Assembly: GCA_947176375.1 (NCBI GenBank)
Contig: CAMWQM010000014.1
Coordinates: 1 to 50,471 of the forward strand
Length of the DNA: 50,471 nt
Direction: 5' to 3'
From: an uncultured Helicobacteraceae bacterium
GTDB taxonomy: Bacteria > Campylobacterota > Campylobacteria > Campylobacterales > Helicobacteraceae
The notes under the pieces were generated by a model. That model saw only the letters and a program-made list of their open reading frames with translations. It ran no database searches and was not told where the DNA came from. Below are positions 25,857-44,191 of the stretch, piece after piece; within the stretch, counting starts at the first letter, position 1; every line of letters starts with the position of its first letter. A program made the position numbers and the translations under genes.

Positions 25857-26069
25857 ATGCCTGGTATTAAAATACGAGAAAATGAAAGCTTTGATGAGGC
25901 TTACAGAAGATTTAAAAAACAAGCTGATAGAAATTTGGTTGTTACTGAAAGCAGAGCTAGGAGATTTTTTGAATCTAAAACTGAAAAACGCAAAAAGCAA
26001 AAAATTAATGCTAAAAAGAAAATGTTAAAAAGATTGTATGTTTTAAGAAGATATGAATCTAAACTATAA
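25857..26069 (+). CDS. rpsU: 30S ribosomal protein S21
   Basis: A 70-residue basic S21: [20 protein letters not shown] with a [12 protein letters not shown] tail. AGGTGG lies upstream; an ATG-CTA-TAA mini-frame overlaps the spacer. It begins the rpsU-fabG-acpP-fabF-accA block conserved in Helicobacter. Confidence 0.95.
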   Translation: MPGIKIRENESFDEAYRRFKKQADRNLVVTESRARRFFESKTEKRKKQKINAKKKMLKRLYVLRRYESKL

Positions 26070-26086
26070 AATTTGGAGTCTATAGA

Positions 26087-26830
26087 ATGAAGTTTAGTGG
26101 AACAAATGTTTTAATCACAGGTGCGAGCAAAGGTATTGGTGCTGATGTAGCTAGAATCTTAGCTGATTATAAGTTAAAAGTTTGGATTAATTATAGAAGC
26201 AATCAAGATTTAGCCATATCTTTAAAAGAAGAGATAGAAGACAAAGGTGGCAATGCAGCTATAATCGCATTTGATGTGAGTAAAGAAAATGAGATTCTTG
26301 AGGCTTTGAAAGTCATAATTGATTGTGATGGAAAGCTAGATTATCTTGTCAATAATGCTGGAATTACAAATGACAAACTAGCACTTAGAATGAAGAATGA
26401 TGATTTTATGAGTGTAATTAATGCAAATCTTCTTTCGACTTTTATGTGTTGCAGGGAAGCATTGAAGGTTATGTCTAAAAATCGATTTGGAAGCGTTGTA
26501 AATATCTCTTCAATAATTGGAGAGAGAGGTAATGCTGGACAAAGTAATTATGCTGCTTCAAAAGGTGGGATTATATCTATGAGCAAATCTTTTGCCCTTG
26601 AAGGCGCAAGTAGAAATGTAAGATTTAATGCTATTACTCCAGGATTTGTTGATACTGCGATGACAGCAGGATTAAAAGAGGATATAAAAGAATCTTATTT
26701 AAAAAACATTCCACTAGGAAGATTTGCTAGCGGAAGTGAGATTGCAAATGTTGTGGCATTTTTGTTAAGCGATAGCGCAAGCTATATTACAGGTGAGGTT
26801 ATTAGGGTAAATGGTGGCTTATATATGTAA
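26087..26830 (+). CDS. fabG: 3-oxoacyl-[acyl-carrier-protein] reductase
   Basis: The NADPH-dependent beta-ketoacyl-ACP reductase of type II fatty acid synthesis. The 247-residue short-chain dehydrogenase has the nucleotide motif TGASKGIG (about 11-18), NNAG, the catalytic Ser in VVNISSIIG, and Tyr-x3-Lys in NYAASKGG. C-terminal TGEVIRVNGGLYM is typical of FabG. It lies 17 bases after rpsU and is followed by acpP, its substrate carrier. Confidence 0.96.
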   Translation: MKFSGTNVLITGASKGIGADVARILADYKLKVWINYRSNQDLAISLKEEIEDKGGNAAIIAFDVSKENEILEALKVIIDCDGKLDYLVNNAGITNDKLALRMKNDDFMSVINANLLSTFMCCREALKVMSKNRFGSVVNISSIIGERGNAGQSNYAASKGGIISMSKSFALEGASRNVRFNAITPGFVDTAMTAGLKEDIKESYLKNIPLGRFASGSEIANVVAFLLSDSASYITGEVIRVNGGLYM

Positions 26831-26855
26831 GTTATTAAATAATTTATATTATTTT

Positions 26856-26864
26856 TGCTACAAT
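26856..26864 (+). promoter_or_regulatory. Extended -10 upstream of acpP
   Basis: TGCTACAAT, an extended -10, 40 bases before the acpP ATG in the fabG-acpP gap. It suggests that acpP has its own strong promoter, as expected for an abundant protein. Confidence 0.5.
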
Positions 26865-26904
26865 TATTATTTTATAAAATTTAAATCTAAACAAGGAGTT
26901 GTTA

Positions 26905-27138
26905 ATGGCAGTATTTGATGATGTAAAAGCGGTTATAGTAGAGCAGTTGAGTGTAAATGGTGATGAGGTAAAGTTAGAATCTAGATTCGTAGATGATTTA
27001 GGTGCTGATTCACTTGATGTCGTAGAATTAGTTATGGCATTAGAAGAGAAATTTGGTGTTGAAATACCAGATGAGGAAGCTGAAAAAATTACAAATGTTA
27101 AAGATGTGGTTGATTATATAGAAAAAAATAAAAAATAA
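26905..27138 (+). CDS. acpP: Acyl carrier protein
   Basis: A 77-residue acidic acyl carrier protein. The phosphopantetheine-bearing serine is in [18 protein letters not shown] (motif DSLD, about residue 36). The start is ATG 26905, six bases after AAGGAG; the frame is open a little further upstream to a TTG at 26899, which lies too close to the Shine-Dalgarno. It carries the growing chain for FabG and FabF on either side. Confidence 0.97.
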   Translation: MAVFDDVKAVIVEQLSVNGDEVKLESRFVDDLGADSLDVVELVMALEEKFGVEIPDEEAEKITNVKDVVDYIEKNKK

Positions 27139-27170
27139 TTTATTCTAATCTCAATCTTTAAGGAGATATT

Positions 27171-28397
27171 ATGCAAAGAGTTGTTGTTACTGGTTTAGGT
27201 ATGGTTAATTCTCTAGGACTAAATAAAGATAGTTCTTTTAAGGCTATCGTTGAGGGAGGGTGTGGTATAAAAAATATTACTTTATTTGATACTACTGATA
27301 TGCCTGTTAAAATAGCTGGAGAAATAACTGATTTTGACCCTGCTAATGTAATGGATGCTAGAGAAATTAAAAAAGCAGATAGATTTATACAACTCGCTTT
27401 GCAGTCTTCAAAAGAAGCTATGGAAGATTCCGGATTATTAGAGAGCAAAGATATTGATTTTGATAGATTTGGCACGAGCTCTGGTTCCGGTATAGGTGGG
27501 CTTATAAATATTGAAAAAAATTCCATAGCTTGTTTTGAAAAAGGAGCAAGACGCATTAATCCTTTCTTTATTCCTTCTGCTTTGGTGAATATGCTTGGAG
27601 GTTTTATATCTATTGAATATGGATTAAAGGGACCTACTCTTGCAAGTGTAACAGCTTGTGCTGCTGGCACTCATGCTATTATTGAGGCGTATAAAACGAT
27701 AGTTTTAGGTGGTGCAGATAGAATGCTTGTAATAGGTGCTGAATCTGCAATTTGCCCTGTTGGGATTGGTGGATTTGCTTCTATGAAAGCATTAAGCACT
27801 AGAAATGATGACCCAAAAACCGCTTCACGACCATTTGATAAAGATAGAGATGGTTTTGTTATGGGTGAGGGTGCAGCTAGTTTAGTGTTAGAATCTTATG
27901 ATTTGGCTAAAAAACGGGGAGCCAATATATATGCTGAACTTATAGGATATGGCGAGAGTGGTGATGCTAATCATATTACAACTCCAGCTCCAAATGGAGA
28001 GGGTGCATTTCGTGCTATGAAAGCAGCTATTTCTATGGCAAATACAAAAATCGATTATCTAAATGCTCATGGCACTAGCACCAAATATAATGACTTATAT
28101 GAGAGTATAGCAATTAAAAATGTTTTTGGTGGAAAAGATAATGTCCCACCTATTAGCTCTACGAAAGGACAGATAGGGCATTGCCTTGGTGCTGCTGGTG
28201 CATTAGAAGCAGTTATTTCTATACTTGCTATGAAACACTCTGTTCTTCCGCCAACAATTAATCAATTTACAAAAGATATTGAATGTGATTTAGATTATAT
28301 ACCAAACAGTGCAAGGGATGCTAAAGTTGATTGTGTAATGAGCAATTCTTTTGGCTTTGGTGGCACAAATGGTGTGGTAATTTTTAAGAAAGTATAA
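27171..28397 (+). CDS. fabF: 3-oxoacyl-[acyl-carrier-protein] synthase II
   Basis: The condensing enzyme that elongates acyl-ACP with malonyl-ACP. The 408-residue thiolase-fold protein has the catalytic Cys in [11 protein letters not shown] (about 161-171), the first His in [11 protein letters not shown] (about 302), Lys in SSTKGQIGH, and the second His in [15 protein letters not shown] precedes the ATG. It follows acpP by 32 bases and precedes accA by two. Confidence 0.97.
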   Translation: MQRVVVTGLGMVNSLGLNKDSSFKAIVEGGCGIKNITLFDTTDMPVKIAGEITDFDPANVMDAREIKKADRFIQLALQSSKEAMEDSGLLESKDIDFDRFGTSSGSGIGGLINIEKNSIACFEKGARRINPFFIPSALVNMLGGFISIEYGLKGPTLASVTACAAGTHAIIEAYKTIVLGGADRMLVIGAESAICPVGIGGFASMKALSTRNDDPKTASRPFDKDRDGFVMGEGAASLVLESYDLAKKRGANIYAELIGYGESGDANHITTPAPNGEGAFRAMKAAISMANTKIDYLNAHGTSTKYNDLYESIAIKNVFGGKDNVPPISSTKGQIGHCLGAAGALEAVISILAMKHSVLPPTINQFTKDIECDLDYIPNSARDAKVDCVMSNSFGFGGTNGVVIFKKV

Positions 28398-28399
28398 AA

Positions 28400-29329
28400 A
28401 TGCTTACATATTTAGATTTTGAGCAAAAATTAAAAAATATTCAAGATGATATAGAATCTGCAGTTGTTAGAGGAGATATTCACGCACAGCAGATTTTAAG
28501 TAAAGAGTTGGAAACTGAAGTTGGAGTTGTGTATAGTAATTTAAGTGATTATCAAAAGTTGCAATTAGCAAGACACCCAGATAGACCATATTCTATGGAT
28601 TATATTGAATTAATTTTGAGTGATTCTTATGAAATTCATGGGGATAGACATTTTAGAGATGATTTAGCAATAGTTTGTTTTATTGGTAAGATTAGAGGGC
28701 AAACTACTATGGTTATTGCTGAAGAGAAGGGCAGGGGAACTAAAAATAAAATTGCTAGAAACTTTGGTATGCCAAATCCAGAGGGTTATCGTAAGGCTCT
28801 AAGGGTAGCAAAAATTGCAGAAAAGTTTAATATTCCTATATTAATGCTTGTTGATACAGCAGGTGCATATCCGGGAATTGGGGCAGAAGAGAGAGGACAA
28901 AGTGAAGCTATAGCTAGAAATTTATTGGAATTTAGTTCGCTTAAAGTGCCAACTATTGCTATTGTTATTGGTGAGGGTGGAAGTGGAGGAGCGCTTGCTA
29001 TAAGTGTTGCTGATAGATTAGCTATGATGGAATATTCCGTATTTAGTGTAATATCTCCTGAAGGCTGTTCTGCAATCTTATGGAATGATTCAATGAAAGT
29101 TGAGAATGCTACGAAATCATTAAAAATTATTCCAGAATATTTACATCAATCAAAGTTAATTGATTCAATTATAAAAGAGCCATTAGTAGGAGCTCATAGG
29201 GATAAAGTTGGTGCAGCAAATGCTATTGCAGAGTATTATTTGAAATCTCTAAAAGAAATACAAAATAATAAGAATTTCATTGAAGATAGATACGAAAAAA
29301 TCATATCTTATGGTGTTTTTAGAGAATAA
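28400..29329 (+). CDS. accA: Acetyl-CoA carboxylase carboxyltransferase subunit alpha
   Basis: Transfers the carboxyl group from biotin to acetyl-CoA to make malonyl-CoA, with AccD. The 309-residue protein has the N-terminal FEQKL region, [11 protein letters not shown] (about 78-88), the crotonase-like [27 protein letters not shown], and [15 protein letters not shown] (oxyanion loop). It closes the fatty acid block, two bases after fabF, so translation is coupled. accD and accB are not in the window. Confidence 0.97.
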   Translation: MLTYLDFEQKLKNIQDDIESAVVRGDIHAQQILSKELETEVGVVYSNLSDYQKLQLARHPDRPYSMDYIELILSDSYEIHGDRHFRDDLAIVCFIGKIRGQTTMVIAEEKGRGTKNKIARNFGMPNPEGYRKALRVAKIAEKFNIPILMLVDTAGAYPGIGAEERGQSEAIARNLLEFSSLKVPTIAIVIGEGGSGGALAISVADRLAMMEYSVFSVISPEGCSAILWNDSMKVENATKSLKIIPEYLHQSKLIDSIIKEPLVGAHRDKVGAANAIAEYYLKSLKEIQNNKNFIEDRYEKIISYGVFRE

Positions 29330-29505
29330 AAACTGATAACTTTGTTACTCATAAAAAATAATAAATTGTTCTTATTAAAAATCTTGTTAGATAAGTTATT
29401 ATTTTTGTATTTAATTTTTCAAGATATTTAAATATAAAATTTAGTAATAAATTGACAAATATTAGCAATAAATATAAAAAATAAAATAGTTTTTTTAAAG
29501 GAATA

Positions 29506-29535
29506 TTGACACTTAAGATAATATTTTGATAAAAT
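29506..29535 (+). promoter_or_regulatory. Promoter of the tRNA-tuf cluster
   Basis: TTGACA (29506-29511), an 18-base spacer and TAAAAT (29530-29535), ending 16 bases before tRNA-Thr. It is the best two-box promoter in the window, as expected for stable RNA and EF-Tu. A second TTGACA lies upstream at 29452-29457 with a poorer -10. Confidence 0.75.
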
Positions 29536-29551
29536 ACTATCTTTTAATTTT

Positions 29552-29627
29552 GCTGGTTTAGCTCAGTTGGTAGAGCAGCTGCCTTGTAAGCAGCAGGCCG
29601 GGGGTTCAAGTCCCTTAACCAGCTCCA
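29552..29627 (+). tRNA. tRNA-Thr (anticodon TGT)
   Basis: A 76-base tRNA with encoded CCA. Acceptor GCTGGTT/AACCAGC; anticodon stem GCTGC/GCAGC around loop CTTGTAA gives TGT (threonine ACA). First of the four tRNAs before tuf. Confidence 0.97.
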
Positions 29628-29672
29628 TACACTTAATATTTTTTCAGTGTTTTACCAGTTTTAATGTTTTTG

Positions 29673-29758
<86 letters not shown>

Positions 29759-29769
29759 TAAAAAGTGAT

Positions 29770-29846
29770 GCGGGAATAGCTCAGTTGGCTAGAGCATCAG
29801 CCTTCCAAGCTGAGGGTCGCGGGTTCGAGTCCCGTTTCCCGCTCCA
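29770..29846 (+). tRNA. tRNA-Gly (anticodon TCC)
   Basis: A 77-base tRNA with CCA. Acceptor GCGGGAA/TTCCCGC; anticodon stem TCAGC/GCTGA around CTTCCAA gives TCC (glycine GGA). Confidence 0.97.
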
Positions 29847-29925
29847 AAAAGATTATAGTTTAGTAATCTGGGAGCTGATTATACAAATGCTTTCACTATT
29901 ATTTTTATAATCTAATTATTTTTTT

Positions 29926-30000
29926 GCCCATATAGCTCAGTGGCAGAGCACTTCCTTGGTAAGGAAGAGGTCGGCGGTTCAATCCCGCTTGTGGGCTCCA
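29926..30000 (+). tRNA. tRNA-Thr (anticodon GGT)
   Basis: A 75-base tRNA with CCA. Anticodon stem CTTCC/GGAAG around TTGGTAA gives GGT (threonine ACC/ACU). It ends 30 bases before tuf. The order Thr-Tyr-Gly-Thr-tuf is the same as at E. coli tufB. Confidence 0.97.
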
Positions 30001-30030
30001 GTTTTTTATTTTAAATTAAGGAGAAATACT

Positions 30031-31230
30031 ATGGCAAAAGAAAAATTTGTCAAAAATAAACCACATGTTAATGTTGGAACAATCGGGCATGTCGATCATG
30101 GTAAGACTACTCTAAGTGCAGCTATTTCTGCTGTTTTGTCTCTAAAAGGTCTTGCTGAGTTAAAAGATTATGATAATATTGATAATGCACCAGAAGAGAA
30201 AGAAAGAGGTATTACAATTGCTACTTCTCATATTGAGTATGAAACAGAGAATAGACATTATGCTCACGTGGATTGTCCTGGACACGCGGACTATGTAAAA
30301 AATATGATTACAGGTGCTGCTCAAATGGATGGAGCGATTCTAGTTGTATCAGCAGCAGATGGTCCTATGCCACAAACTAGAGAGCATATACTGCTATCTC
30401 GTCAAGTTGGTGTGCCTTATATTGTTGTATTCTTAAATAAACAAGATATGGTTGATGATGCAGATTTATTGGAGCTAGTAGAGATGGAAGTTAGAGAGCT
30501 TTTAAACAAATATGAGTTCCCTGGAGATGATACTCCTATAGTTGCTGGTTCTGCACTTAAAGCATTAGAAGAGGCTAAAACAGGTAGTGTTGGTGAATGG
30601 GGAGAAAAAATTTTAAAACTTATGGCAGAAGTTGATAAATACATTCCTACTCCAGAGAGAGATACTGATAAAACTTTCTTAATGCCTGTTGAAGATGTAT
30701 TCTCAATTGCAGGTAGAGGAACTGTTGTAACAGGAAGAATTGAAAGGGGTGTTGTTAAAGTAGGCGATGAAATTGAAATCGTTGGTATTAGAGACACTCA
30801 AAAAACAACAGTTACTGGTGTTGAAATGTTTAGAAAAGAGTTAGATAAAGGTGAAGCAGGTGATAATGTTGGTGTGCTTTTAAGAGGAACAAAGAAAGAA
30901 GAAGTAGAAAGAGGAATGGTCCTTTGTAAACCAGGCTCAATTACTCCTCATACAAATTTTGAAGGTGAAGTTTATGTTCTTTCAAAAGATGAAGGTGGAA
31001 GACATACACCATTTTTTAATGGTTATAGACCACAATTCTATGTTAGAACAACAGATGTTACAGGTTCTATTAAACTACCAGAAGGTGTAGAGATGGTAAT
31101 GCCAGGTGATAATATTAAAATCACAGTTGAGTTAATCAATCCTATTGCTCTTGAAGAAGGAACAAGATTCGCTATTCGTGAAGGTGGTAGAACAGTTGGT
31201 GCAGGTGTTGTAACTAAGATTATCAAATAA
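30031..31230 (+). CDS. tuf: Elongation factor Tu
   Basis: The GTPase that delivers aminoacyl-tRNA to the ribosome. The 399-residue protein has [29 protein letters not shown] and NKQDMVDD in domain 1, and the conserved [13 protein letters not shown] of domain 2. The start is the ATG at 30031 after AAGGAGA; the frame upstream to 29956 lies within tRNA-Thr and is not coding. It is probably co-transcribed with the four tRNAs upstream. Confidence 0.98.
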   Translation: MAKEKFVKNKPHVNVGTIGHVDHGKTTLSAAISAVLSLKGLAELKDYDNIDNAPEEKERGITIATSHIEYETENRHYAHVDCPGHADYVKNMITGAAQMDGAILVVSAADGPMPQTREHILLSRQVGVPYIVVFLNKQDMVDDADLLELVEMEVRELLNKYEFPGDDTPIVAGSALKALEEAKTGSVGEWGEKILKLMAEVDKYIPTPERDTDKTFLMPVEDVFSIAGRGTVVTGRIERGVVKVGDEIEIVGIRDTQKTTVTGVEMFRKELDKGEAGDNVGVLLRGTKKEEVERGMVLCKPGSITPHTNFEGEVYVLSKDEGGRHTPFFNGYRPQFYVRTTDVTGSIKLPEGVEMVMPGDNIKITVELINPIALEEGTRFAIREGGRTVGAGVVTKIIK

Positions 31231-31240
31231 GGTTGAACTT

Positions 31241-31399
31241 ATGAAGGTAAAAGTAGGTCTTAAATGTTCTGAATGTGGTGATATAAATTATAGTACCACA
31301 AAGAATGCTAAAACAAATACAGAAAAACTGGAGCTCAAGAAGTTTTGCCCTAGATTGAATAAACATACTATTCATAAAGAGGTTAAATTAAAGAGTTAA
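31241..31399 (+). CDS. rpmG: 50S ribosomal protein L33
   Basis: A 52-residue L33: [17 protein letters not shown], then [17 protein letters not shown] and [13 protein letters not shown]. The first zinc pair CSEC is present, but the second has only one cysteine (FCPRLNK), so zinc binding may be incomplete. I recall the same change in H. pylori. It lies ten bases after tuf. Confidence 0.95.
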   Translation: MKVKVGLKCSECGDINYSTTKNAKTNTEKLELKKFCPRLNKHTIHKEVKLKS

Positions 31400-31436
31400 T
31401 TATTATTTTAGAGGCTTTAAAAAGTCTCTAAAATAT

Positions 31437-31512
31437 AGGTCAGTAGCTCCAATGGTAGAGCATCGGTCTCCAAAACCGACTGTTGGGGGTTCGAGTCCCT
31501 CCTGGCCTGCCA
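31437..31512 (+). tRNA. tRNA-Trp (anticodon CCA)
   Basis: A 76-base tRNA with CCA, between rpmG and secE. Acceptor AGGTCAG/CTGGCCT with one G-U pair; anticodon stem TCGGT/ACCGA around CTCCAAA gives CCA (tryptophan). Confidence 0.97.
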
Positions 31513-31588
31513 AGAATTTGTATTTTGTTTAATTATAAAATTTTTAGTAGGCACAACTATATGTTTTGTGTAAATTTATGGAGTTTGA

Positions 31589-31768
31589 ATGAAAAAAATA
31601 ATTTCATTTTACAGGTCAGCAAAAGAAGAATATGATAAAGTTATCTTTCCAACAAAAGAGCAAATGCGAAGTGCTGCTATATCAGTTCTTATTGTTGTAA
31701 CAGTTATAGCTTTGTTTTTAGCATTAGTTGATATTATACTTGGTGCTATTGTTTCTAGTATTTTATAA
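31589..31768 (+). CDS. secE: Preprotein translocase subunit SecE
   Basis: A 59-residue single-span SecE, the small essential partner of SecY. An amphipathic N-terminal part (SFYRSAKEEYDKVIFPTKEQ) with the typical Pro-Thr is followed by one membrane helix (about 30-55). GGAG lies upstream of the ATG. It is followed by nusG in the usual secE-nusG-rplK order. Confidence 0.95.
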   Translation: MKKIISFYRSAKEEYDKVIFPTKEQMRSAAISVLIVVTVIALFLALVDIILGAIVSSIL

Positions 31769-31777
31769 GGTTTCATT

Positions 31778-32308
31778 ATGGCATTAGAATGGTATGCGAT
31801 ACAGACATATTCTGGAAGTGAAAAATCAGTTAAATTAGCAATAGAAAATTTACTAAAGGATTTGAATCTGTTAGATAAAATGGAACAGATAGTTGTGCCC
31901 ACGGAAGATATAGTAGAATATAAAAATAACAAAAGAAAAATAACAGAGAGAAGTCTTTATCCAGGTTATGTTTTTATAAAAATAGATTTGGATACAAAAC
32001 TCTGGCATATGATACAATCATTGCCACGAGTAGGCAGATTCATAGGTGAATCTAAAAAGCCTACTGCACTTAGTAAAAAAGACATTGATGTTATTTTAGA
32101 AAAAGTTAATAATCGTGCAGCACCTAAGCCGAAAGTTTCTTTTCAGCCAGGTGAATTTGTGCGAATTATTGATGGGGCATTTTTAAATTTTACTGCTACA
32201 GTTGAGGAATATGATATGGAGCACAGAAAATTGAAACTAAATATTTCAATTTTTGGTAGAAATACACCTATTGAGATTTCAGATTCTCAAGTAGAAAAAA
32301 TAGTTTAG
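31778..32308 (+). CDS. nusG: Transcription termination/antitermination factor NusG
   Basis: A 176-residue RNA-polymerase-binding factor linking transcription to Rho and ribosomes. The NGN domain (about 1-110) has [11 protein letters not shown] and [11 protein letters not shown]; the C-terminal KOW domain starts near residue 123 with [14 protein letters not shown]. Full length, nine bases after secE, ten before rplK. Confidence 0.96.
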   Translation: MALEWYAIQTYSGSEKSVKLAIENLLKDLNLLDKMEQIVVPTEDIVEYKNNKRKITERSLYPGYVFIKIDLDTKLWHMIQSLPRVGRFIGESKKPTALSKKDIDVILEKVNNRAAPKPKVSFQPGEFVRIIDGAFLNFTATVEEYDMEHRKLKLNISIFGRNTPIEISDSQVEKIV

Positions 32309-32318
32309 GAGAAGAAAA

Positions 32319-32744
32319 ATGGCAAAAAAAACAGTAGGCGAGTTGAAACTTCAAATTCCAGCAGGAAAGGCTAATCCTTCTCCGCCGGTAGGTCCAGCAC
32401 TTGGTCAAAGAGGTATTAATATAATGGAGTTTTGTAAAGCTTTTAATGAAAAAACAAAAGATATGGGTGATTTTAATATACCTGTTATTATCACAATTTA
32501 TCAGGATAAAAGTTTTAGCTTTATTACTAAGAAACCACCGGTTACAGACTTGATAAAAAAAGAAGCTAATATCAAAAAAGGCTCAGACAATCCTTTAAAA
32601 AATAGGATCGGAAAGATTACTAATAAGCAGTTAGAATCCATTGCTTCATTAAAAATGGAAGATTTAAATGCAAATACACTAGAGGCGGCTAAAAAGATAG
32701 TATCAGGCAGTGCTAGAAGTATGGGTATAGAAATAGTTGATTAA
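32319..32744 (+). CDS. rplK: 50S ribosomal protein L11
   Basis: The 141-residue L11, part of the GTPase-associated centre. N-terminal [20 protein letters not shown] contains the prolines that face thiostrepton; the C-terminal rRNA-binding domain ends [20 protein letters not shown] precedes the ATG. Confidence 0.97.
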   Translation: MAKKTVGELKLQIPAGKANPSPPVGPALGQRGINIMEFCKAFNEKTKDMGDFNIPVIITIYQDKSFSFITKKPPVTDLIKKEANIKKGSDNPLKNRIGKITNKQLESIASLKMEDLNANTLEAAKKIVSGSARSMGIEIVD

Positions 32745-32756
32745 TTGGGAGTTGTT

Positions 32757-33458
32757 ATGAAAAAAGTTGCAAAAAGATTACAAAACCTTCAATCAAAAGT
32801 AGATAAAGGTAAGATATATGATTTAGAGAGTGCTACAAATCTAATCAAATCTTTAGCTTCCGCTAAATTTGATGAAACAGTTGAGATTGCACTTAGGCTT
32901 GGAGTTGATCCAAGACACGCAGACCAAATGATTAGAGGTGCTGTTGTATTGCCACATGGAACAGGCAAGAAAGTTAAGGTTGCTGTCTTTGCCAAAGGTA
33001 TCAAAGCAGATGAAGCAAAAAATGCTGGTGCTGATATAGTAGGTGATGAAGATCTGGTTTCTTCTATTAAAGAGGGAAATTTAGACTTTGATATGGTTAT
33101 TGCAACACCAGATATGATGGCTATGGTTGGTAAGGTTGGTAAGATTCTAGGACCAAAAGGTTTAATGCCGAATCCAAAAACAGGAACCGTTACTCTTGAT
33201 GTAGCTAAAGCAGTTAGTAATGCAAAGAGTGGTCAAGTAAATTTTAGAGTTGATAAAAAAGGCAATATCCACGCTCCTTTAGGTAAAGCTAGTTTTGAAG
33301 CAAATAAAATAAAAGATAATCTTTTAGAGCTTATAAAAACTATTAATAAGCTAAAACCAGCAAGTGCAAAGGGTAGATATATCAAAAAAGGTTCCATATC
33401 ACTTACTATGAGTCCTGCCATTGAGATAGATTCGCAAGAATTAATGGATATAAAATAA
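32757..33458 (+). CDS. rplA: 50S ribosomal protein L1
   Basis: The 233-residue L1 of the L1 stalk. [14 protein letters not shown], and [17 protein letters not shown] further on, are L1 signatures. The start is ATG 32757, after GGGAG; the frame is open back to a TTG at 32745 directly after the rplK stop, which would add Met-Gly-Val-Val and lacks support. Confidence 0.96.
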   Translation: MKKVAKRLQNLQSKVDKGKIYDLESATNLIKSLASAKFDETVEIALRLGVDPRHADQMIRGAVVLPHGTGKKVKVAVFAKGIKADEAKNAGADIVGDEDLVSSIKEGNLDFDMVIATPDMMAMVGKVGKILGPKGLMPNPKTGTVTLDVAKAVSNAKSGQVNFRVDKKGNIHAPLGKASFEANKIKDNLLELIKTINKLKPASAKGRYIKKGSISLTMSPAIEIDSQELMDIK

Positions 33459-33474
33459 TTACAATTTTTATCTT

Positions 33475-33542
33475 AGACTGAAGACTACAAGGGAGTTTTC
33501 TCTTAATATCTTTGATTATAAAGTCCTTGTATAGGTTAGTCT
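33475..33542 (+). promoter_or_regulatory. Ribosomal protein L10 leader (autoregulatory)
   Basis: The 97-base rplA-rplJ gap folds into a long stem: AGACT (33475-33479) with AGTCT, and TACAAGG with CCTTGTA inside, separated by an internal loop of GAAGAC opposite TAGGTT. This position and shape match the L10 leader by which L10(L7/L12)4 represses its own translation. The element ends next to the rplJ Shine-Dalgarno AAAGGAGG. Confidence 0.65.
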
Positions 33543-33555
33543 GAAAGGAGGAAAT

Positions 33556-34035
33556 ATGACAAAGCAAGATAAGGCGAAACTTATTGAGCATCTTAGTTCT
33601 AGCTTTTTGGATACAAATATTATAGTTTGTGATTATAAAGGACTGAGTGTTAGGGATTTAGAAACTCTAAGAAAGAGTATTTTAGAATCTAATGCAAAAG
33701 TTCAAGTTATAAAAAATAAACTTGCAAATATTGCATTGAAAAATGCTAAAGTAGATGGAATCTCATTAAAAGATACAAATATCTTTCTATGGGGAAAAGA
33801 TCAAATATCTTTATCAAAAAGTGTGCAGAAATTTGCTGATGCAAATAAAGATAAGTTTATAGTAAAAGTTGGATTCTTTGATGGCAAAGTTGTAGATTCT
33901 AAACATATTGAATCTATCTCAAAGCTACCAAGCAAAGAAGAGTTAATCGGAATGTTATTATCTGTATGGTCTGCACCTGCAAGATATTTTGTAACAGGAC
34001 TTGATAATCTTAGGAAACAAAAAGAAGCTAGCTAA
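33556..34035 (+). CDS. rplJ: 50S ribosomal protein L10
   Basis: The 159-residue L10, which anchors L7/L12 dimers to the ribosome. The N-terminal [12 protein letters not shown] region, [14 protein letters not shown], and KVIKNKLA-type segment ([11 protein letters not shown]) are typical, and the C-terminal helix binds L7/L12. AAAGGAGG precedes the ATG, directly downstream of the leader structure. Confidence 0.96.
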   Translation: MTKQDKAKLIEHLSSSFLDTNIIVCDYKGLSVRDLETLRKSILESNAKVQVIKNKLANIALKNAKVDGISLKDTNIFLWGKDQISLSKSVQKFADANKDKFIVKVGFFDGKVVDSKHIESISKLPSKEELIGMLLSVWSAPARYFVTGLDNLRKQKEAS

Positions 34036-34059
34036 AAAATAAAAATTAAGGAGTAAAAA

Positions 34060-34437
34060 ATGGCTATTTCAAAAGAAGATGTTTTAGAATATATCTCTAA
34101 TCTTTCAGTGTTAGAGTTATCAGAGTTAGTAAAAGAGTTTGAAGAGAAATTCGGTGTGAGTGCTGCACCAACCGTTGTTGCTGGAGCAGGAGTAGCTGCT
34201 GGAGCAGGAGTAGCTGCTGAAGAAAAAACAGAATTTAGCGTTATTATCACAGATAGTGGAGATAAAAAAATTAATGTAATTAAAGTTGTTAGAGAATTAA
34301 CAGGACTTGGATTAAAAGAGGCAAAAGATGCTACTGAACAAACTCCCCATACTTTAAAAGAAGGCGTTAGTAAAGAAGATGCTGAAGCTATGAAGAAGAA
34401 GCTTGAAGAAGCTGGAGCAAAAGTAGAGATTAAATAA
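34060..34437 (+). CDS. rplL: 50S ribosomal protein L7/L12
   Basis: The 125-residue stalk protein. An N-terminal dimerisation domain (1-33), an Ala/Gly-rich hinge (about 36-53) and the C-terminal domain with [20 protein letters not shown]. The hinge holds an exact 18-bp tandem duplication (34180-34215), encoding AGAGVA twice. AAGGAG precedes the ATG. Confidence 0.97.
   Translation: MAISKEDVLEYISNLSVLELSELVKEFEEKFGVSAAPTVVAGAGVAAGAGVAAEEKTEFSVIITDSGDKKINVIKVVRELTGLGLKEAKDATEQTPHTLKEGVSKEDAEAMKKKLEEAGAKVEIK
34180..34215 (+). repeat. Exact 18-bp tandem duplication in the rplL hinge
   Basis: GCTGGAGCAGGAGTAGCT occurs twice in a row (34180-34197 and 34198-34215), in frame within the flexible hinge of L7/L12. 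The identical copies suggest a recent duplication or an unstable repeat. Confidence 0.9.
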
Positions 34438-34453
34438 ATCTCTTTAAAATTAA

Positions 34454-34493
34454 AATATGATGTAATCCTTAAAGGTTTGCATCATATTCTTTT
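34454..34493 (+). terminator. Hairpin with T-run between rplL and rpoBC (attenuator)
   Basis: AATATGATGTAA (34454-34465) pairs with TTGCATCATATT (34477-34488) over twelve pairs including one G-U, with an 11-base loop, followed by CTTTT. It begins 17 bases after the rplL stop. As at the E. coli rplL-rpoB junction, it would let only part of the transcription pass into RNA polymerase genes. Confidence 0.65.
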
Positions 34494-34535
34494 AAAATAT
34501 TCTAACCGCTATTTTTATTTTCAAAGGATAGCGTT

Positions 34536-34541
34536 TATAAT
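34536..34541 (+). promoter_or_regulatory. -10 box upstream of rpoBC
   Basis: TATAAT 27 bases before the rpoBC ATG, just after a second inverted repeat (CGCTAT 34507-34512 with ATAGCG 34528-34533). It could supply independent transcription downstream of the attenuator. Confidence 0.5.
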
Positions 34542-34565
34542 ATAAATAAACTACTAAAAGGTTGA

Positions 34566-43220
<8,655 letters not shown>

Positions 43221-43227
43221 ATTATAA

Positions 43228-43285
43228 AAAAGTGCTTATTGTTTAAGATGATTCAAAGATTATTTTTTATACAATGAGTGCTTTT
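43228..43285 (+). other. Imperfect inverted repeat between rpoBC and rpsL
   Basis: AAAAGTGCTTATTG (43228-43241) can pair with CAATGAGTGCTTTT (43272-43285) over 14 positions when three G-U pairs are allowed. The 30-base loop holds a TATACA-like -10. It could be a weak terminator, a processing site or a promoter region for rpsL; the sequence does not decide. Confidence 0.35.
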
Positions 43286-43307
43286 AAATTTTTGATAAGG
43301 AAATATT

Positions 43308-43694
43308 GTGCCAACTATAAATCAATTAATACGAAATGAAAGAAAGAAGATTATTAAAAAATCTAAATCTCCAGCTTTGATGGAATGTCCTCAGAGACGA
43401 GGAGTTTGCACTCGTGTGTATACTACTTCACCAAAGAAGCCTAACTCAGCTTTAAGAAAGGTAGCAAAAGTAAAATTAACAAGCAAAGTTGAGGTTATTA
43501 GTTATATTCCTGGTGAGGGACATAATCTACAAGAACACTCAATCGTACTAGTTAGGGGTGGAAGAGTAAAAGATTTACCGGGTGTTAAATATCATATTAT
43601 TCGTGGTGCATTAGATACTGCAGGCGTAGCAAAAAGAAGTGTATCACGAAGTAAATATGGGGCTAAAAAAGCAAAAGCAGAATCAAAAAAATAG
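43308..43694 (+). CDS. rpsL: 30S ribosomal protein S12
   Basis: The 128-residue S12 of the decoding centre. [20 protein letters not shown] and [22 protein letters not shown] are conserved. Lys43 and Lys88, the positions changed in streptomycin resistance, are both lysine here. Start GTG after AAGGAAA. It leads the rpsL-rpsG-fusA group. Confidence 0.97.
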   Translation: MPTINQLIRNERKKIIKKSKSPALMECPQRRGVCTRVYTTSPKKPNSALRKVAKVKLTSKVEVISYIPGEGHNLQEHSIVLVRGGRVKDLPGVKYHIIRGALDTAGVAKRSVSRSKYGAKKAKAESKK

Positions 43695-43702
43695 TTTTTT
43701 AA

Positions 43703-44179
<477 letters not shown>

Positions 44180-44191
44180 GGAGAAAAAAGA

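Noticed and set aside
27158-27670. 170-residue open frame on the minus strand
   Set aside because: It lies antisense within fabF, is rich in Ser, Pro and Ile, and has no motif; fabF is unmistakable.
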